A DNA stretch of 64,000 nucleotides from Pseudooceanicola spongiae (GTDB lineage Bacteria; Pseudomonadota; Alphaproteobacteria; Rhodobacterales; Rhodobacteraceae), in assembly GCF_014899185.1 (NCBI RefSeq), contig NZ_CP045201.1:3883501-3947500 (forward strand), in the 5' to 3' direction. The translations under genes and the position numbers were made by a program. Below the pieces are notes generated by a model, which searched no databases, was not told the DNA's origin, and worked only from the letters and a program-made list of their open reading frames with translations. Positions within the stretch are counted from its first letter, which is position 1; every line of letters starts with the position of its first letter. Positions 8,535-19,769 of the stretch are shown here, one piece after another.

Positions 8535-9381
8535 GGGAGGCTGGGCGGAAAGGCGCGCGTCTCAGCGCGCTGCGCATCACCAGCGTGACGGTGGTGAAGC
8601 TGACGAAGAACAACAGATACCACGCGCCCATCTTGGACAGCGACACCAGCTCGAAATGGCCCTGGCCTCGATAGGCCCATGTGCCTGTAAAGGTTCCGAT
8701 ATTCTCGGCAATCCAGAGCGCGAACGCGATGCCGAGCGCGGCGCAAGGGAAGGGCATCCAGAGCCACGTCCCGCCCATGCGAAACCACAGGCGCGTGCGC
8801 AGGAACAGCCCCAGAGAGGCGGCGAACAGCAGCAGCCGGATGTCGGGCAGATAGTGATGCGCGAAGAAGTTGACGTAGATCGCGATCGCCAGCAGCGTGC
8901 CCGCCCAGAACGGCGGATAGGGCGCGATCACGGCATCGAACAGGCGGATCATCCTGGCGATATAGCTGCCGAGTGACGCATACATGAACCCGGTGAACAG
9001 CGGCACATCGAACAGCTTCAGTACACCCGGCTCGGGATAGCCCCAGCTGCCGGCATGGACCTTGAACCATTCCATCACGGTGCCGGTGATATGGAACAGC
9101 AGGATGACCTTCGCCTCCTCCCATGTCTCCAGCCTGAAGGCGATCAGCAGGACCTGCGTCAGCACAGCGATGATCACCAGAGCGTCATAGCGGGCAAGCG
9201 GCCAGTCCGGGCTCCAGATGGCGCGGGTCAGCAGGATCGCGCCGAGGATGATCAGGGCGAAGAGGGCGGCCCAGAGCTGTCGCGCGATAAAGATGGCACA
9301 ACCGGCAAGGCGGCGCGGCAGGTGGCGTTTCAGCCATCCTTCAAGGTGCAGTTCCGCAGAGTGATCGGCCATATCTTTCAT
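8473..9381 (-). CDS. DUF817 family integral membrane protein
   Basis: 302 residues with about eight hydrophobic segments, matching the DUF817 membrane family (central motifs ETWEEAKVILLFHITGTVME and GSWGYPEPG). The function is unknown. The first ~250 residues look conserved; the C-terminal tail after SALRRAPF is Pro/Ala/Gln-rich and is the part that overlaps the convergent small gene. Two ATGs (9381 and 9372) could start it and neither has a strong ribosome binding site. Confidence 0.85.
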   Translation of the reverse strand: MKDMADHSAELHLEGWLKRHLPRRLAGCAIFIARQLWAALFALIILGAILLTRAIWSPDWPLARYDALVIIAVLTQVLLIAFRLETWEEAKVILLFHITGTVMEWFKVHAGSWGYPEPGVLKLFDVPLFTGFMYASLGSYIARMIRLFDAVIAPYPPFWAGTLLAIAIYVNFFAHHYLPDIRLLLFAASLGLFLRTRLWFRMGGTWLWMPFPCAALGIAFALWIAENIGTFTGTWAYRGQGHFELVSLSKMGAWYLLFFVSFTTVTLVMRSALRRAPFRPASLRTDPASAQRQSAAPQKPAH

Positions 9382-9462
9382 GGCCGGGGTTGTCGCGTGA
9401 AAGGCCGGGGCTGTCCAGTGACATGACCGCGGGTGGCTTCGTTTCGAGGTGCTTGGCGAGGG

Positions 9463-9906
9463 TCAGTCGAACTTGCGCGACGGAGCCAGCACCGTTGCCT
9501 CGCCGATCAGCACCTTCTTGCCATTCACCAGACAGCGGCAATCCAGCTGCACGCGACGTTTGCCGTGATCGATGGCGATCACCTCAACCTCGGCAGTCAC
9601 GACGTCTCCGGGCCGCACGGGAGCGAGAAATTTCAGCGTCTGGCCCATGTAAACGGTGCCGTGGCCGGGCAGCTGCTCGCCGATCACAGCCGAGATCAGA
9701 CCCGCTGTCAGCATGCCGTGGGCGATCCGCCCTTCAAAGATGGTATCCTGAGCATAGGCGTCGTCGAGGTGGACAGGGTTTCGGTCCGTTGAGACCTGCG
9801 CAAACATCTCGATGTCGTCATCGGTGATCTGTTTGCGCAGGTGGCGGGTCATGCCCATTTCGATATCTTCGATGCAGATCGTGCCGCGCGGGAAGTTGTC
9901 CAACAT
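9463..9906 (-). CDS. MaoC-like (R)-specific enoyl-CoA hydratase
   Basis: 147 residues with a hot-dog fold and the MaoC/hydratase-2 catalytic pair visible as the Asp of STDRNPVHLDDAYA and the His of GRIAHGMLTAGLIS. The family hydrates trans-2-enoyl-CoA to (R)-3-hydroxyacyl-CoA or acts on related thioesters. ATG 9906 has GGAGGG 4 bases upstream; the longer frame from 9966 adds an Arg-rich stretch unlike the family. It stands downstream of the HAD gene, both on the minus strand. Confidence 0.9.
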   Translation of the reverse strand: MLDNFPRGTICIEDIEMGMTRHLRKQITDDDIEMFAQVSTDRNPVHLDDAYAQDTIFEGRIAHGMLTAGLISAVIGEQLPGHGTVYMGQTLKFLAPVRPGDVVTAEVEVIAIDHGKRRVQLDCRCLVNGKKVLIGEATVLAPSRKFD

Positions 9907-10005
9907 GTGACCCTCCATCAGTCGCAAGGTAATATTGCGGCGATTCAAGTGTCGCCTGCGAAACAATATTACTTCGCGACCGCAGAAAGCAAGTCCGTTC
10001 TGAAC

Positions 10006-10878
10006 CTAGCGCAGTTTGCCAATCGCATAGGTCGGGGTCATTTTCTCTTTCTCGATGAACGCGTTGAGGGCATCTGCCTCGGGCTGGTCGGTGGTTTTTG
10101 TTTCTTCCGCCGCCAGGCCACCGGTGATGAACAGGGAATCGATACCCTCGCCCAGAGCGCCCTGAATATCGGTGTGGATGCCGTCGCCAATGGCGAGGAT
10201 GCGCCTGTCGGAGATATCCTTGCCCAGCTTGTTCAGGCGCAGCCGCGCGAGGTCGTAGATCGGGGGATGCGGTTTGCCGAAATAGAGGCTTTCCCCGCCC
10301 ATTTCGGAATAGAGCTTGGCCACCGCGCCGGCGCACCATTCGCGGTGATCGCCACGGTCGACGACGATATCGGGATTGGCGCAGAGCAGCTTGAGGCCCA
10401 TGGTCTTGGCCAGCAACAGCTGCGGGCGCAGAACGCTCGGGTCGGCGTCAGCATCGAAGGGGCCGGTGCAGACGATACCTTCAGCGTCCTCGAGTGCGAC
10501 GCGCTCGATGTGCTGGGGATTATCAAGCGCTTGCAGGGGGGCGAAGAATGGCGCGTCATGCGGTTCGCCGATGTGAAAAACGCGGTGGCCGACGATGCCC
10601 TGGAACATGGCCGAGCGTGCAGAGTCGCCCGAGGTCGCGATGGTGTCCCAGGCGTCGGTCGGCACGCCGAAACCGTCGAGCTGGGTGCGCACCTGTGCGC
10701 GCGGCCGAGGAGAGTTGGTCACCAGAACCACGGTGACGCCGGTTTTGCGCACGGCCTGCAGGGCGGCGACGGCGTCGGGCAGGGCGGTGACGCCATCGTG
10801 CACGCAGCCCCAGAGATCGACGAACATGGCGTCGTAGTCTGCGGAAATCTCGGCGAGAGAGGAAACGATCTGGGTCAT
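10006..10878 (-). CDS. HAD-superfamily class IIA hydrolase (TIGR01459-type)
   Basis: 290 residues. HAD motif I is DLWGCVHDG (nucleophile Asp and acid/base Asp positions), motif II is VLVTNSPR, the Lys motif is in YFGKPHPPIYD and motif IV is AIGDGIHTDIQGA. The order with a capping domain between motifs II and III fits the class IIA group, which in alphaproteobacteria forms a distinct family of unknown phosphatase specificity. ATG 10878 has CGGAG 8 bases upstream; GTG 10887 is too close to that site. Confidence 0.9.
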   Translation of the reverse strand: MTQIVSSLAEISADYDAMFVDLWGCVHDGVTALPDAVAALQAVRKTGVTVVLVTNSPRPRAQVRTQLDGFGVPTDAWDTIATSGDSARSAMFQGIVGHRVFHIGEPHDAPFFAPLQALDNPQHIERVALEDAEGIVCTGPFDADADPSVLRPQLLLAKTMGLKLLCANPDIVVDRGDHREWCAGAVAKLYSEMGGESLYFGKPHPPIYDLARLRLNKLGKDISDRRILAIGDGIHTDIQGALGEGIDSLFITGGLAAEETKTTDQPEADALNAFIEKEKMTPTYAIGKLR

Positions 10879-11138
10879 GGCGGGCACTCCGGAAATTGTC
10901 GAACGGGCAGGTCTTTATGCTGCCGTTATGGTGGCGGCATCATGTCGGTTTTGCAGCGCAGCAATCGGCGCCGCCGTCGGCCAAGGTATGACGGATGCGC
11001 AGGCGCGCGACCAGAGGAAGTTGCTGGTGGAGGGTGCGCCCGGAATGGCAGACGTAGCGCCGGGTCGGAATGGGGAATGAATATGGGGGCAAGAATAAGC
11101 CGGGCACTTTGCAGCCGCCGCGCCATGAACTGACCACG

Positions 11139-11162
11139 AAAAAGGGGCGCTTGATGCGCCCC
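11139..11162 (-). terminator. Rho-independent terminator of ppaC
   Basis: Perfect 7-bp stem (GGGGCGC / GCGCCCC, loop TTGAT), followed on the minus strand by a T5 run. It lies 25 bases after the stop of the pyrophosphatase gene. Confidence 0.8.
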
Positions 11163-11187
11163 TGATCCAGTGTGAAGGTCGATGGCC

Positions 11188-12108
11188 TCAGAGTTTGAGG
11201 TTCGGGATGATCTGCTTTTTGCGGCTCATAATGCCGGGCAGGACGACGCTGTCACCGGTGACTGTGGCGCCAAAGCTCTTCTCGGCGAGGGTCTTGACCA
11301 GATCGTTGGGCACGAAGAGCGTGGCTTCTTCGTTGAGGATGTCGACAATGAACAGCAGGACTTCGTCCACGCCATCTTCCATCGCAACGGTCTTGAAGCT
11401 CTCCATCAGGGAGGTCTTGCGATCCAGTACGATTTTCGGCGCGGTGGTTTCCAGAACCGAGACGCGGAACTTGGTACCCTCGACCGTGAACTCCTTGGAA
11501 TCCATGCGGATCAGTTCACCGTCGGAAAACGCCGAGATGTCGGATTTGGCTTCGAACATCTGACCGGCATAGGTGCTGAGGTCGATGTTCAGCTCGCCCG
11601 CCAGTTTCTCGGCCAGGGCCTTGTCGGTGTCGGTGGTTGTGGGCGACCGGAATTCCAGCGTGTCCGACAGGATGCAGGACAGCATGGCACCCTTGATATT
11701 GTCGGGCATCTTGGCCGCATCATCACCCATCAGATCGTACATGATGGTCGCTGTGCAGGCCAGGGGCTTGATCGTGATGTCGATCGGGCCTTTTGTCTCA
11801 AGCCCGCCAACCAGCTTGTGGTGGTCGATGATCTGGATGATGTCGGCGTCATTGATCGCGGCCGGAAGCTCGGCCGGGTTGTTGGTGTCAACGATGACAA
11901 CGGTGTCCTCGGCGGTGACCTCGGAGATGATCTCGGGCTTGGCAAAGCCCCATTTCTCGATCACGAAGGCGGCTTCTGTGTTGGGCTCGCCCAGCAGCTT
12001 GGCTTCGGCAGGGGTGCCTTTGATTTCGGAGAGATACCAAGCCCAGATGAGCGGGGAGCCGGTGGAATCGGTATCGGGGGATTTGTGGCCGAAAATCTTG
12101 ATCGTCAT
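11188..12108 (-). CDS. ppaC: Manganese-dependent (type II) inorganic pyrophosphatase
   Basis: 306 residues. The N-terminal DHH-type domain carries the metal ligands in GHKSPDTDSTGSP, VDTNNPAEL and IIDHHKL; a DHHA2-like C-terminal domain ends in GIMSRKKQIIP, containing the substrate-binding RKK triplet. It hydrolyses PPi to two phosphates in the cytoplasm. ATG 12108 fits the family start MTIKIFGHK; upstream codons to 12195 are unrelated. It is monocistronic with its own terminator, and divergent from the DUF2161 gene. Confidence 0.95.
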   Translation of the reverse strand: MTIKIFGHKSPDTDSTGSPLIWAWYLSEIKGTPAEAKLLGEPNTEAAFVIEKWGFAKPEIISEVTAEDTVVIVDTNNPAELPAAINDADIIQIIDHHKLVGGLETKGPIDITIKPLACTATIMYDLMGDDAAKMPDNIKGAMLSCILSDTLEFRSPTTTDTDKALAEKLAGELNIDLSTYAGQMFEAKSDISAFSDGELIRMDSKEFTVEGTKFRVSVLETTAPKIVLDRKTSLMESFKTVAMEDGVDEVLLFIVDILNEEATLFVPNDLVKTLAEKSFGATVTGDSVVLPGIMSRKKQIIPNLKL

Positions 12109-12256
12109 TTTATGCGTCCGTCCTTGGAAAAACTGCAAATCCGCGCCCTTATAAGAGGGCTGAAACTCAGTGTCACCCGCCTGCGTTGGCGGCACGACAA
12201 AATTGGCGATTTCGTGGCCGGGGCTGCGAAAGAAGGATGCGGGAGGTTCGGCCCCG

Positions 12257-12910
12257 ATGGCAAAACTACGTGAGGCGGACCTTTATGCGCCGGTGAAGGC
12301 GTTTCTTGAGGCGCAGGGCTACGAGGTCAAGGGCGAGGTCGCAGGTGCCGACGTGGTGGCGATGCGTGACGATGATCCGCACCCGGTGATCGTTGAGCTG
12401 AAGCTGGGGATGAACCTGACGCTGGTGCAGCAGGGGGTGGCCCGGCAGGGGGTGAGCGATTTCGTCTACCTCGCCGTGCCGGCCCTCAGCGGGCGCAAGA
12501 CGCTGGCGGGGCATATCGGGGTATGCCGCCGGCTTGGGCTCGGGTTTCTGACGGTGCGCGCCCGCGATGGGTTTGTCGAGGTGCATTGCGATCCGGCGCC
12601 TTACGTGCCGCGCCCTGCGCGGGGGCGCGGCGGGAGGCTGCTGCGCGAGTTCCAGCGTCGGGTCGGGGATCCGAATGTTGGGGGCGTAAACCGGGTTCAG
12701 ATCATGACCGCCTATCGTCAGGATGCGCAGCGTTGCGCCGCCTATCTGGCTGAGGCCGGGCCGAGCAAGGGGGCCGTCGTGGCAAAAGGTGCCGGTGTGC
12801 CACGTGCCACGACGATCATGCGCGACGACCACTACGGCTGGTTCGAGAAGGTTGCGACCGGGATCTACGCGCTGACGCCCAAAGGCGCCGCGGCATTGGC
12901 CGATACATAG
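12257..12910 (+). CDS. DUF2161 family PDDEXK-like protein
   Basis: 217 residues. The start (AKLREADLYAPVKAFLEAQG) and the segment VIVELKLGMNLTLVQQGV match DUF2161; the D...ExK spacing around ADVVAMRDD and VELKL resembles a PD-(D/E)XK nuclease core, although a nuclease activity is not shown. The C-terminus contains a small wing-like region (DDHYGWFEKVATGIYALT). Its last 46 bases overlap the convergent minus-strand gene. Confidence 0.8.
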   Translation: MAKLREADLYAPVKAFLEAQGYEVKGEVAGADVVAMRDDDPHPVIVELKLGMNLTLVQQGVARQGVSDFVYLAVPALSGRKTLAGHIGVCRRLGLGFLTVRARDGFVEVHCDPAPYVPRPARGRGGRLLREFQRRVGDPNVGGVNRVQIMTAYRQDAQRCAAYLAEAGPSKGAVVAKGAGVPRATTIMRDDHYGWFEKVATGIYALTPKGAAALADT

Positions 12911-13266
12911 GCGGGGGGCAGTTCTTCGGGGCGTTGCTGGTGCTGCACCATCTGCCAGCCACCCTTGCGCGGCACCCAGCACGAGGTGCACCAGGCCATA
13001 TAGGGCGCGCCGCAGGCTTGCCGGGCTTTGGCACGGTAGGCGAGAACGACGGCTCCGTGGTGTTCCGATGCATTGCGGCGCGAGATGCGCACATCGCCCC
13101 AAGCCGCGGCTTGGCTATGGGCCAGCGCTTCGTCGCGTTTCAGCGGGCCGGTGCCGGGCAGGGTCATCAGGCAATGCGGCGCGAGACGGTCGCGGATATT
13201 GGCGGCCCCTTCGGTCCAGAGGCGCAGTTCTTCGGACCAGAGGTCGGTGACCGTAGACGTGTGCAT
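12865..13266 (-). CDS. NTF2-like / DUF4440-type small protein
   Basis: 133 residues, with AGGAG 9 bases before ATG 13266. The sequence around LWTEGAANIRDRLAPHCLMTLPG, interrupted by aromatic and histidine residues (SEHHGAVVLAYRAKARQACG), fits the SnoaL/DUF4440 cone-shaped fold used by many small hydrolases, isomerases or ligand-binding proteins. The function is unknown. It is divergent from groES with the CIRCE region between. Confidence 0.65.
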   Translation of the reverse strand: MHTSTVTDLWSEELRLWTEGAANIRDRLAPHCLMTLPGTGPLKRDEALAHSQAAAWGDVRISRRNASEHHGAVVLAYRAKARQACGAPYMAWCTSCWVPRKGGWQMVQHQQRPEELPPAYVSANAAAPLGVSA

Positions 13267-13482
13267 GAGGTCTTCTCCTGAGCCGTGATGGCGTGGCGTA
13301 TGGCTGTGAAAAGCAAGACGCCCGAGCGGGGCTTTCGGTTCCATCGCACAGCGGATGTGTCGGCGGAGTGTTGCGCGCTTGGGCAGCAGGGGGGCTTGTA
13401 TGGGGCGTGCTGCTGATTAGGTGGGCTGCATCGTGCTGCCGGACAAGGCTGCAGGGTTGGCAAATTTTGCAACACAGCGTTG

Positions 13483-13510
13483 TTGACTCGCCGCCTCTGC
13501 TTGCCTATCT
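13483..13510 (+). promoter_or_regulatory. Likely groESL promoter
   Basis: TTGACT (13483-13488) and CTATCT (13505-13510) are separated by 16 bases and stand directly upstream of the CIRCE operator, so transcription would start within or next to the operator. This is the usual layout of HrcA-controlled groE operons. Confidence 0.6.
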
Positions 13511-13519
13511 CCGGTGGCG

Positions 13520-13546
13520 TTAGCACTCATCAAGGGTGAGTGCTAA
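13520..13546 (+). promoter_or_regulatory. CIRCE operator (HrcA binding site)
   Basis: TTAGCACTC, nine-base spacer ATCAAGGGT, GAGTGCTAA: both arms match the CIRCE consensus without mismatch. HrcA binds it and represses groESL until heat or other stress titrates GroEL away. It lies 53 bases before the groES start codon. No hrcA gene is in this window. Confidence 0.97.
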
Positions 13547-13598
13547 CGCCCGTCGATCGGCGGGCAAGGGAGAAACTTTGAGCCAAGGAGCCTCAGAG

Positions 13599-15591
<1,993 letters not shown>

Positions 15592-15630
15592 ATCATCCGA
15601 ACTGCTTTCCCCGGCACGTTGCCGGTCGGG

Positions 15631-15658
15631 AAAGGGGGCCTTCGGGCTCCCTTTTTTG
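15631..15658 (+). terminator. Rho-independent terminator of groESL
   Basis: Stem GGGGGCC / GGCTCCC (one G-T pair), loop TTCG, extended by AAA/TTT pairing and followed by a run of six T. It lies 40 bases after the groEL stop. Confidence 0.85.
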
Positions 15659-15840
15659 TTGGTCGCCGGCCGGGCACGGTTTTTCCTCCAAGCCCTAGAA
15701 CTCGGTCAGATTTTGATCGACTCCTAGGTGCACGTGTTTTTTTTGCTGCCGTGCGGCGCGAAGTGGATGCAATTGCAGAATTTTGCCGTACACTGGTCTG
15801 AACCCCGGTGCTCAGGCGTCGGACTGGATACGGGACTCCC

Positions 15841-16344
15841 ATGGCACGCAACGCAAATATAACACTACGCCTTTTTCAGCCGAGTGATGATATCGCGGTC
15901 GGCAATGTCTTGACCCAGGCCTACGACACCCCGTCAGAGGCGCGTCTGGCGCACGCTCTGCGAGAATCCGGGGATATGGAGGTCGAATTGCTGGCCTTCG
16001 ACGGTGACAAAACCGTTGGTTACATTGGGTTTTCTCGCCACAGCTCACCGCGCAACTGGTTTTCGTTGATGCCGCTGGCGGTGCTCCCCTACCGGCGCAA
16101 TATCGGTATCGGTGCGGATCTGATCCGCTACGGTCTGGATTACGCGCGCCGGGCTGGGGCCGATGCGGTGACGGTCGTGGGGGACGGGCGCTACTATCAG
16201 CGGTTCGGGTTCACCTATCGCGCGGCGCAGAATCTGACGACTCCTTACAAGCTGGACGATACACTGTTGTATCCTATTGCCCCGGGGACAGCGTTTTCGC
16301 AGGCAAGGCTGGTCTATCCCGACGCCTTTGCGATGGCGGACTGA
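15841..16344 (+). CDS. GNAT family N-acetyltransferase
   Basis: 167 residues of a single GNAT domain. The acetyl-CoA-binding segment is LAVLPYRRNIGIGADLIRYG (R/Q-x-x-G-x-G/A type), followed by the late motif YYQRFGFTYRAAQNL typical of the group-3 acetyltransferases annotated as YhbS-like. It acetylates an unknown amine. It stands between groEL and the PhnM-like gene on the same strand but after the groESL terminator, so it is probably separately transcribed. Confidence 0.88.
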   Translation: MARNANITLRLFQPSDDIAVGNVLTQAYDTPSEARLAHALRESGDMEVELLAFDGDKTVGYIGFSRHSSPRNWFSLMPLAVLPYRRNIGIGADLIRYGLDYARRAGADAVTVVGDGRYYQRFGFTYRAAQNLTTPYKLDDTLLYPIAPGTAFSQARLVYPDAFAMAD

Positions 16345-16449
16345 CACAGCCGCCAGAGGCCTTTCCCGAGCGCGCCTGCCTGTGCTACCGGGACGGATGA
16401 TCGCGATTTTGACATTCAGACTTTCTCTGCGCTACTGCGGTGGTGTGGC

Positions 16450-17580
16450 ATGCTGAGGCCGATGCATCTGCGCGGGGCGCAAGTGTTGCGCCCCGGTGGG
16501 TTCAGCGATGCTGTCGTAGGTATTGACGGCGGTGTCCTGAGCGATGACTCCTGTGGCCGACCGGTCGATCTGTCGGGCTGGTGGGTCCTGCCCGGCATCG
16601 TGGATGCGCATGGCGACGGCTTCGAGCGGCATCTGGCGCCGCGGCGCGGCGCCCTGCTGGATCTGCGCGACGGGCTTGCGATGAGCGCGGCCGAACTGGC
16701 GGTCAATGGCATCACCACGGCAATGCTGGCGCAGTTCTTCAGTTGGGAAGGCGGGATGCGCAGCCCTGAATTCGCTGCCGAGATGCTGAGAGCCCATGCC
16801 GCGATTGCCCCCTCTCAAGCCGTCGATCTGCGGGTTCAGCTGCGCATTGAGACCCATCTGACAGACCGCTTTGACGAGGCCGCTGCGCTGATCGCCCGCC
16901 ATGGTATTGGCTATGTCGTGTTTAATGATCACGTGCCGCACAAAGCGCTGGCGGCCGGAAAACGCCCGCCGCGTCTGACCGGTCAGGCGCTCAAGAGTGG
17001 CCGCAGCCCTGAGGCACATCTGGCCCTATTGCAGGCGCTGCATGATCGATCGTCTCAGGTGCCTGCGGCGTTGGAGGCTCTGATTGCACCGCTGCTGGCA
17101 AAGGGCGTGATACTGGGCAGTCATGATGACCCGGATGCTGAGGTGCGGGCCCAGTGGCAGTCGCGCGGCGTCGCGGTCTCGGAGTTTCCTGAAAGCGTCG
17201 AAGCGGCGCGGGCTGCGGGCACTGGCGTCGTGCTGGGCGCGCCAAACGTGGTGCGAGGGGCGTCACATACGGGAAATGTCTCGGCGACGGCGCTGGTGGC
17301 GGAAGGGCTCTGCGATGCGCTCGCCTCGGACTATCACTATCCTGCGCCCCGACAGGCGGCGTTGAAGCTGGCGCAGAGCCTCGGGATGGAGGTCGCCTGG
17401 GGGTTGGTGTCTTCGGGGCCTGCGCGCCTGCTGGGGCTGAGTGACCGGGGCCGAATCGAGGCCGGCTTGCGCGCGGATCTTGCCGTGGTGGACCCTGTCA
17501 GCGGGCGTGTCGGGGCAACAATATCGGGTGGGCGTCTGGCCTGGCTCGGGGCTGAGCTGGCGGGGCGGTTCCTCGGCTGA
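16450..17580 (+). CDS. PhnM-like alpha-D-ribose 1-methylphosphonate 5-triphosphate diphosphatase
   Basis: 376-residue amidohydrolase-superfamily protein. LPGIVDAHGDGFERH carries the first metal ligands in the form specific to PhnM; other ligand regions are VFNDHVPHK, ILGSHDDPD and ALASDYHYPAP. PhnM releases pyrophosphate from the ribose-triphosphate phosphonate intermediate of the C-P lyase pathway. No other phn gene is in the window, so this is either an orphan or a divergent paralog working on another substrate. ATG 16450 and ATG 16462 are both possible. Confidence 0.82.
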   Translation: MLRPMHLRGAQVLRPGGFSDAVVGIDGGVLSDDSCGRPVDLSGWWVLPGIVDAHGDGFERHLAPRRGALLDLRDGLAMSAAELAVNGITTAMLAQFFSWEGGMRSPEFAAEMLRAHAAIAPSQAVDLRVQLRIETHLTDRFDEAAALIARHGIGYVVFNDHVPHKALAAGKRPPRLTGQALKSGRSPEAHLALLQALHDRSSQVPAALEALIAPLLAKGVILGSHDDPDAEVRAQWQSRGVAVSEFPESVEAARAAGTGVVLGAPNVVRGASHTGNVSATALVAEGLCDALASDYHYPAPRQAALKLAQSLGMEVAWGLVSSGPARLLGLSDRGRIEAGLRADLAVVDPVSGRVGATISGGRLAWLGAELAGRFLG

Positions 17581-17672
17581 GCGGGCGCAGGTGGGGGCGC
17601 TGCCCCCGTCGCGCGTGCCGCGCGCTTCCCCCGGGATATTTCCGACAGGGAAACATCTGGGGGCAGGGCGGT

Positions 17673-18746
17673 TCAGGTCAGGGGGGTGACGTGGTTCACG
17701 TGGGCCATTTTGCGGCCGGGACGGGTTTCAGACTTGCCATAGAGGTGCAGGGCGGCGCCGGGCGTGGCGGCGAGGCTGGGCAGGCGCGCCATGTCGTCGC
17801 CGATCAGGTTTTCCATGCGGACGTTGGCATGACGTTGACCATCGCCCAGCGGCCAGCCGGCGATGGCGCGGATGTGCTGTTCGAACTGGTCGATGGTGCA
17901 GCCGTTTTGCGTCCAGTGACCGGAGTTGTGCACGCGGGGGGCGATCTCATTGACCACCAGGCCTCCAGGGGTGACGAAGAGCTCGACCCCGAGGACGCCG
18001 ACGTAGTCGAGGGCATTGAGGACGCGGGCGGCCAGCAGCATGGCGTCGGTGCGCAGGGCGGCAGGCAGGCCGGCGGGCACGGTGGTGGTGCGCAGGATGC
18101 CATCGTCATGGACGTTTTCGCCGGGATCGAAGCAGGCCACGGAGCCGTCGAGGCCGCGGGCGGCTATGACAGAGATCTCGGCGGTGAAGTCGATGAAGCC
18201 TTCCAGGAGCGCGGGGGCGCCTGCCATGTCTTCAAAGGCTTGTGGAGCTTGGTCAGGGGTCATGATGCGGGCCTGACCCTTGCCGTCGTAGCCGAAACGC
18301 CGGGTTTTCAGGATGCCGGGGGTGGCGAAGTCGGCCAGCGCGGCGTGTAGGGAGGCGAGGTCGGTGATGTCGGCGTAGGGCGCGGTTTTCAGGCCGAGGG
18401 AGGTGAGGAAGTCTTTCTCGGTCAGGCGATCCTGGCTGGTCGACAGTGCGGATCGGCCCGGGCGGATCGGCACGATGGCCTCAATCACGTCGAGAGCGGA
18501 GGTGGGGATGTTCTCGAACTCGTAGGTGACCACGTCGACGGAGCTGGCGAAGGCGCGCAGGGCGGCGTCATCCTCGTAGGCGGCGCGGGTCACTGCATGG
18601 GCGACGTCTTCGGCCGGCGGGTTGGCGCCGGGCTCGAAAATATGGCAGCGCAGCCCGAGGCGGGAGGCGGCGACAGCGAGCATGCGGCCGAGCTGGCCGC
18701 CGCCAAGAATGCCAATGGTGGCGCCGGTGGAGAGGGGCTCAGTCAT
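17673..18746 (-). CDS. purK: N5-carboxyaminoimidazole ribonucleotide synthase
   Basis: 357 residues, ATP-grasp fold. N-terminal [16 protein letters not shown] is the nucleotide-binding start; [15 protein letters not shown] and [15 protein letters not shown] are family signatures. It makes N5-CAIR from AIR, ATP and bicarbonate in purine synthesis. ATG 18746 is set by the family start and overlaps the end of purE by 8 bases, the usual coupled purE-purK arrangement. Confidence 0.97.
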   Translation of the reverse strand: MTEPLSTGATIGILGGGQLGRMLAVAASRLGLRCHIFEPGANPPAEDVAHAVTRAAYEDDAALRAFASSVDVVTYEFENIPTSALDVIEAIVPIRPGRSALSTSQDRLTEKDFLTSLGLKTAPYADITDLASLHAALADFATPGILKTRRFGYDGKGQARIMTPDQAPQAFEDMAGAPALLEGFIDFTAEISVIAARGLDGSVACFDPGENVHDDGILRTTTVPAGLPAALRTDAMLLAARVLNALDYVGVLGVELFVTPGGLVVNEIAPRVHNSGHWTQNGCTIDQFEQHIRAIAGWPLGDGQRHANVRMENLIGDDMARLPSLAATPGAALHLYGKSETRPGRKMAHVNHVTPLT

Positions 18747-19227
18747 CTGTCGGGACCTCAGGGATGGAGGCCGACAGGGCTGTGCGCCAGTCGTCGAGAC
18801 GCGCGGCGAGGGCAGCATCGGAAATGGCAAGGATACCGGCGGCCATGAGGCCTGCGTTGGCCGCCCCTGCAGCACCGATTGCCATGGTGGCGACGGGAAA
18901 GCCCTTGGGCATCTGCACGATGGAATAGAGGCTGTCTACGCCGGAGAGCGCGCGGGTCTGGACCGGGACGCCGATGACGGGCACGCGGGTCTTGGAGGCC
19001 ATCATGCCGGGCAGGTGGGCGGCGCCGCCAGCGCCTGCGATAATCACATGCAGGCCACGGTCCACGGCGGTCTTGCCATAGTCCCAGAGGCGGTCAGGGG
19101 TGCGGTGGGCGGAGACGATGCGCGTCTCGTAGGGGACGCCAAGTTCGTCGAGGACCGTTGCGGCCTCTCGCATGGTGGGCCAGTCGGACTGGCTGCCCAT
19201 GATGATCCCTACCTTGATATCGCTCAT
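18739..19227 (-). CDS. purE: N5-CAIR mutase (class I PurE)
   Basis: 162 residues. [13 protein letters not shown] binds the substrate phosphate, SAHRTPDR and [12 protein letters not shown] are active-site loops, and [14 protein letters not shown] is the late signature. It converts N5-CAIR to CAIR for the next purine step. It is first gene of the purEK operon, with the following purK overlapping by 8 bases. Confidence 0.97.
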   Translation of the reverse strand: MSDIKVGIIMGSQSDWPTMREAATVLDELGVPYETRIVSAHRTPDRLWDYGKTAVDRGLHVIIAGAGGAAHLPGMMASKTRVPVIGVPVQTRALSGVDSLYSIVQMPKGFPVATMAIGAAGAANAGLMAAGILAISDAALAARLDDWRTALSASIPEVPTDD

Positions 19228-19380
19228 CGCCGGTCACCTCTGATGGGGTCAGAAAACCGGTTTATAGAGGATCTGGAGGTGGGAGCAATCGGGCGGCTGC
19301 GCCAAATGGGGGATTTTGCATCCCCCAGACCCCCTGCAAAGTATTTTTGGCAAGATGAGAGAGCCGCTGCCCTGTTGGGG

Positions 19381-19605
19381 TCAGGCGATGATGTCCGGGG
19401 TCAGGCGGTCTTCGATCTGAGCGATCTTGTCCTTGAGGTTGAGCTTTTTCTTCTTCAGCCGCTGCATGGTCAGCTGGTCGGCGGTACCACGGTCCTGCAG
19501 TGCCATGATCGCCTCGTCCAGATCACGGTGCTCTCGGCGGAAGACCTCAAGTTCCACCCGCAGCACGTCATCGGTTTTCATCGAGATGTCTGACTGGGCG
19601 TTCAT
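19381..19605 (-). CDS. DUF465 (YdcH-like) small protein
   Basis: 74 residues, almost all helical: VFRREHRDLDEAIMAL and LKKKKLNLKDKIAQIEDRL are the two-helix signature of the YdcH/DUF465 family, cytoplasmic proteins of unknown function. ATG 19605 gives the usual family length; upstream codons to 19758 are Arg-rich and unlike the family. It is divergent from the Hsp20 gene. Confidence 0.85.
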   Translation of the reverse strand: MNAQSDISMKTDDVLRVELEVFRREHRDLDEAIMALQDRGTADQLTMQRLKKKKLNLKDKIAQIEDRLTPDIIA

Positions 19606-19769
19606 GAGTGATTCGACCTTTGTTTTGCGTAGGATAAGGATAGGCGCAAAGGTAGGTTTGCGCAAAGCCCTTGCACCGGACGTTGGTGCCCACCATATTA
19701 ACCCATGCCGGGTTCGCCGCCTGCGGGGGCTCGTCACCAGACGTCGCTTTTTATGCAAGGACGCGCGAG

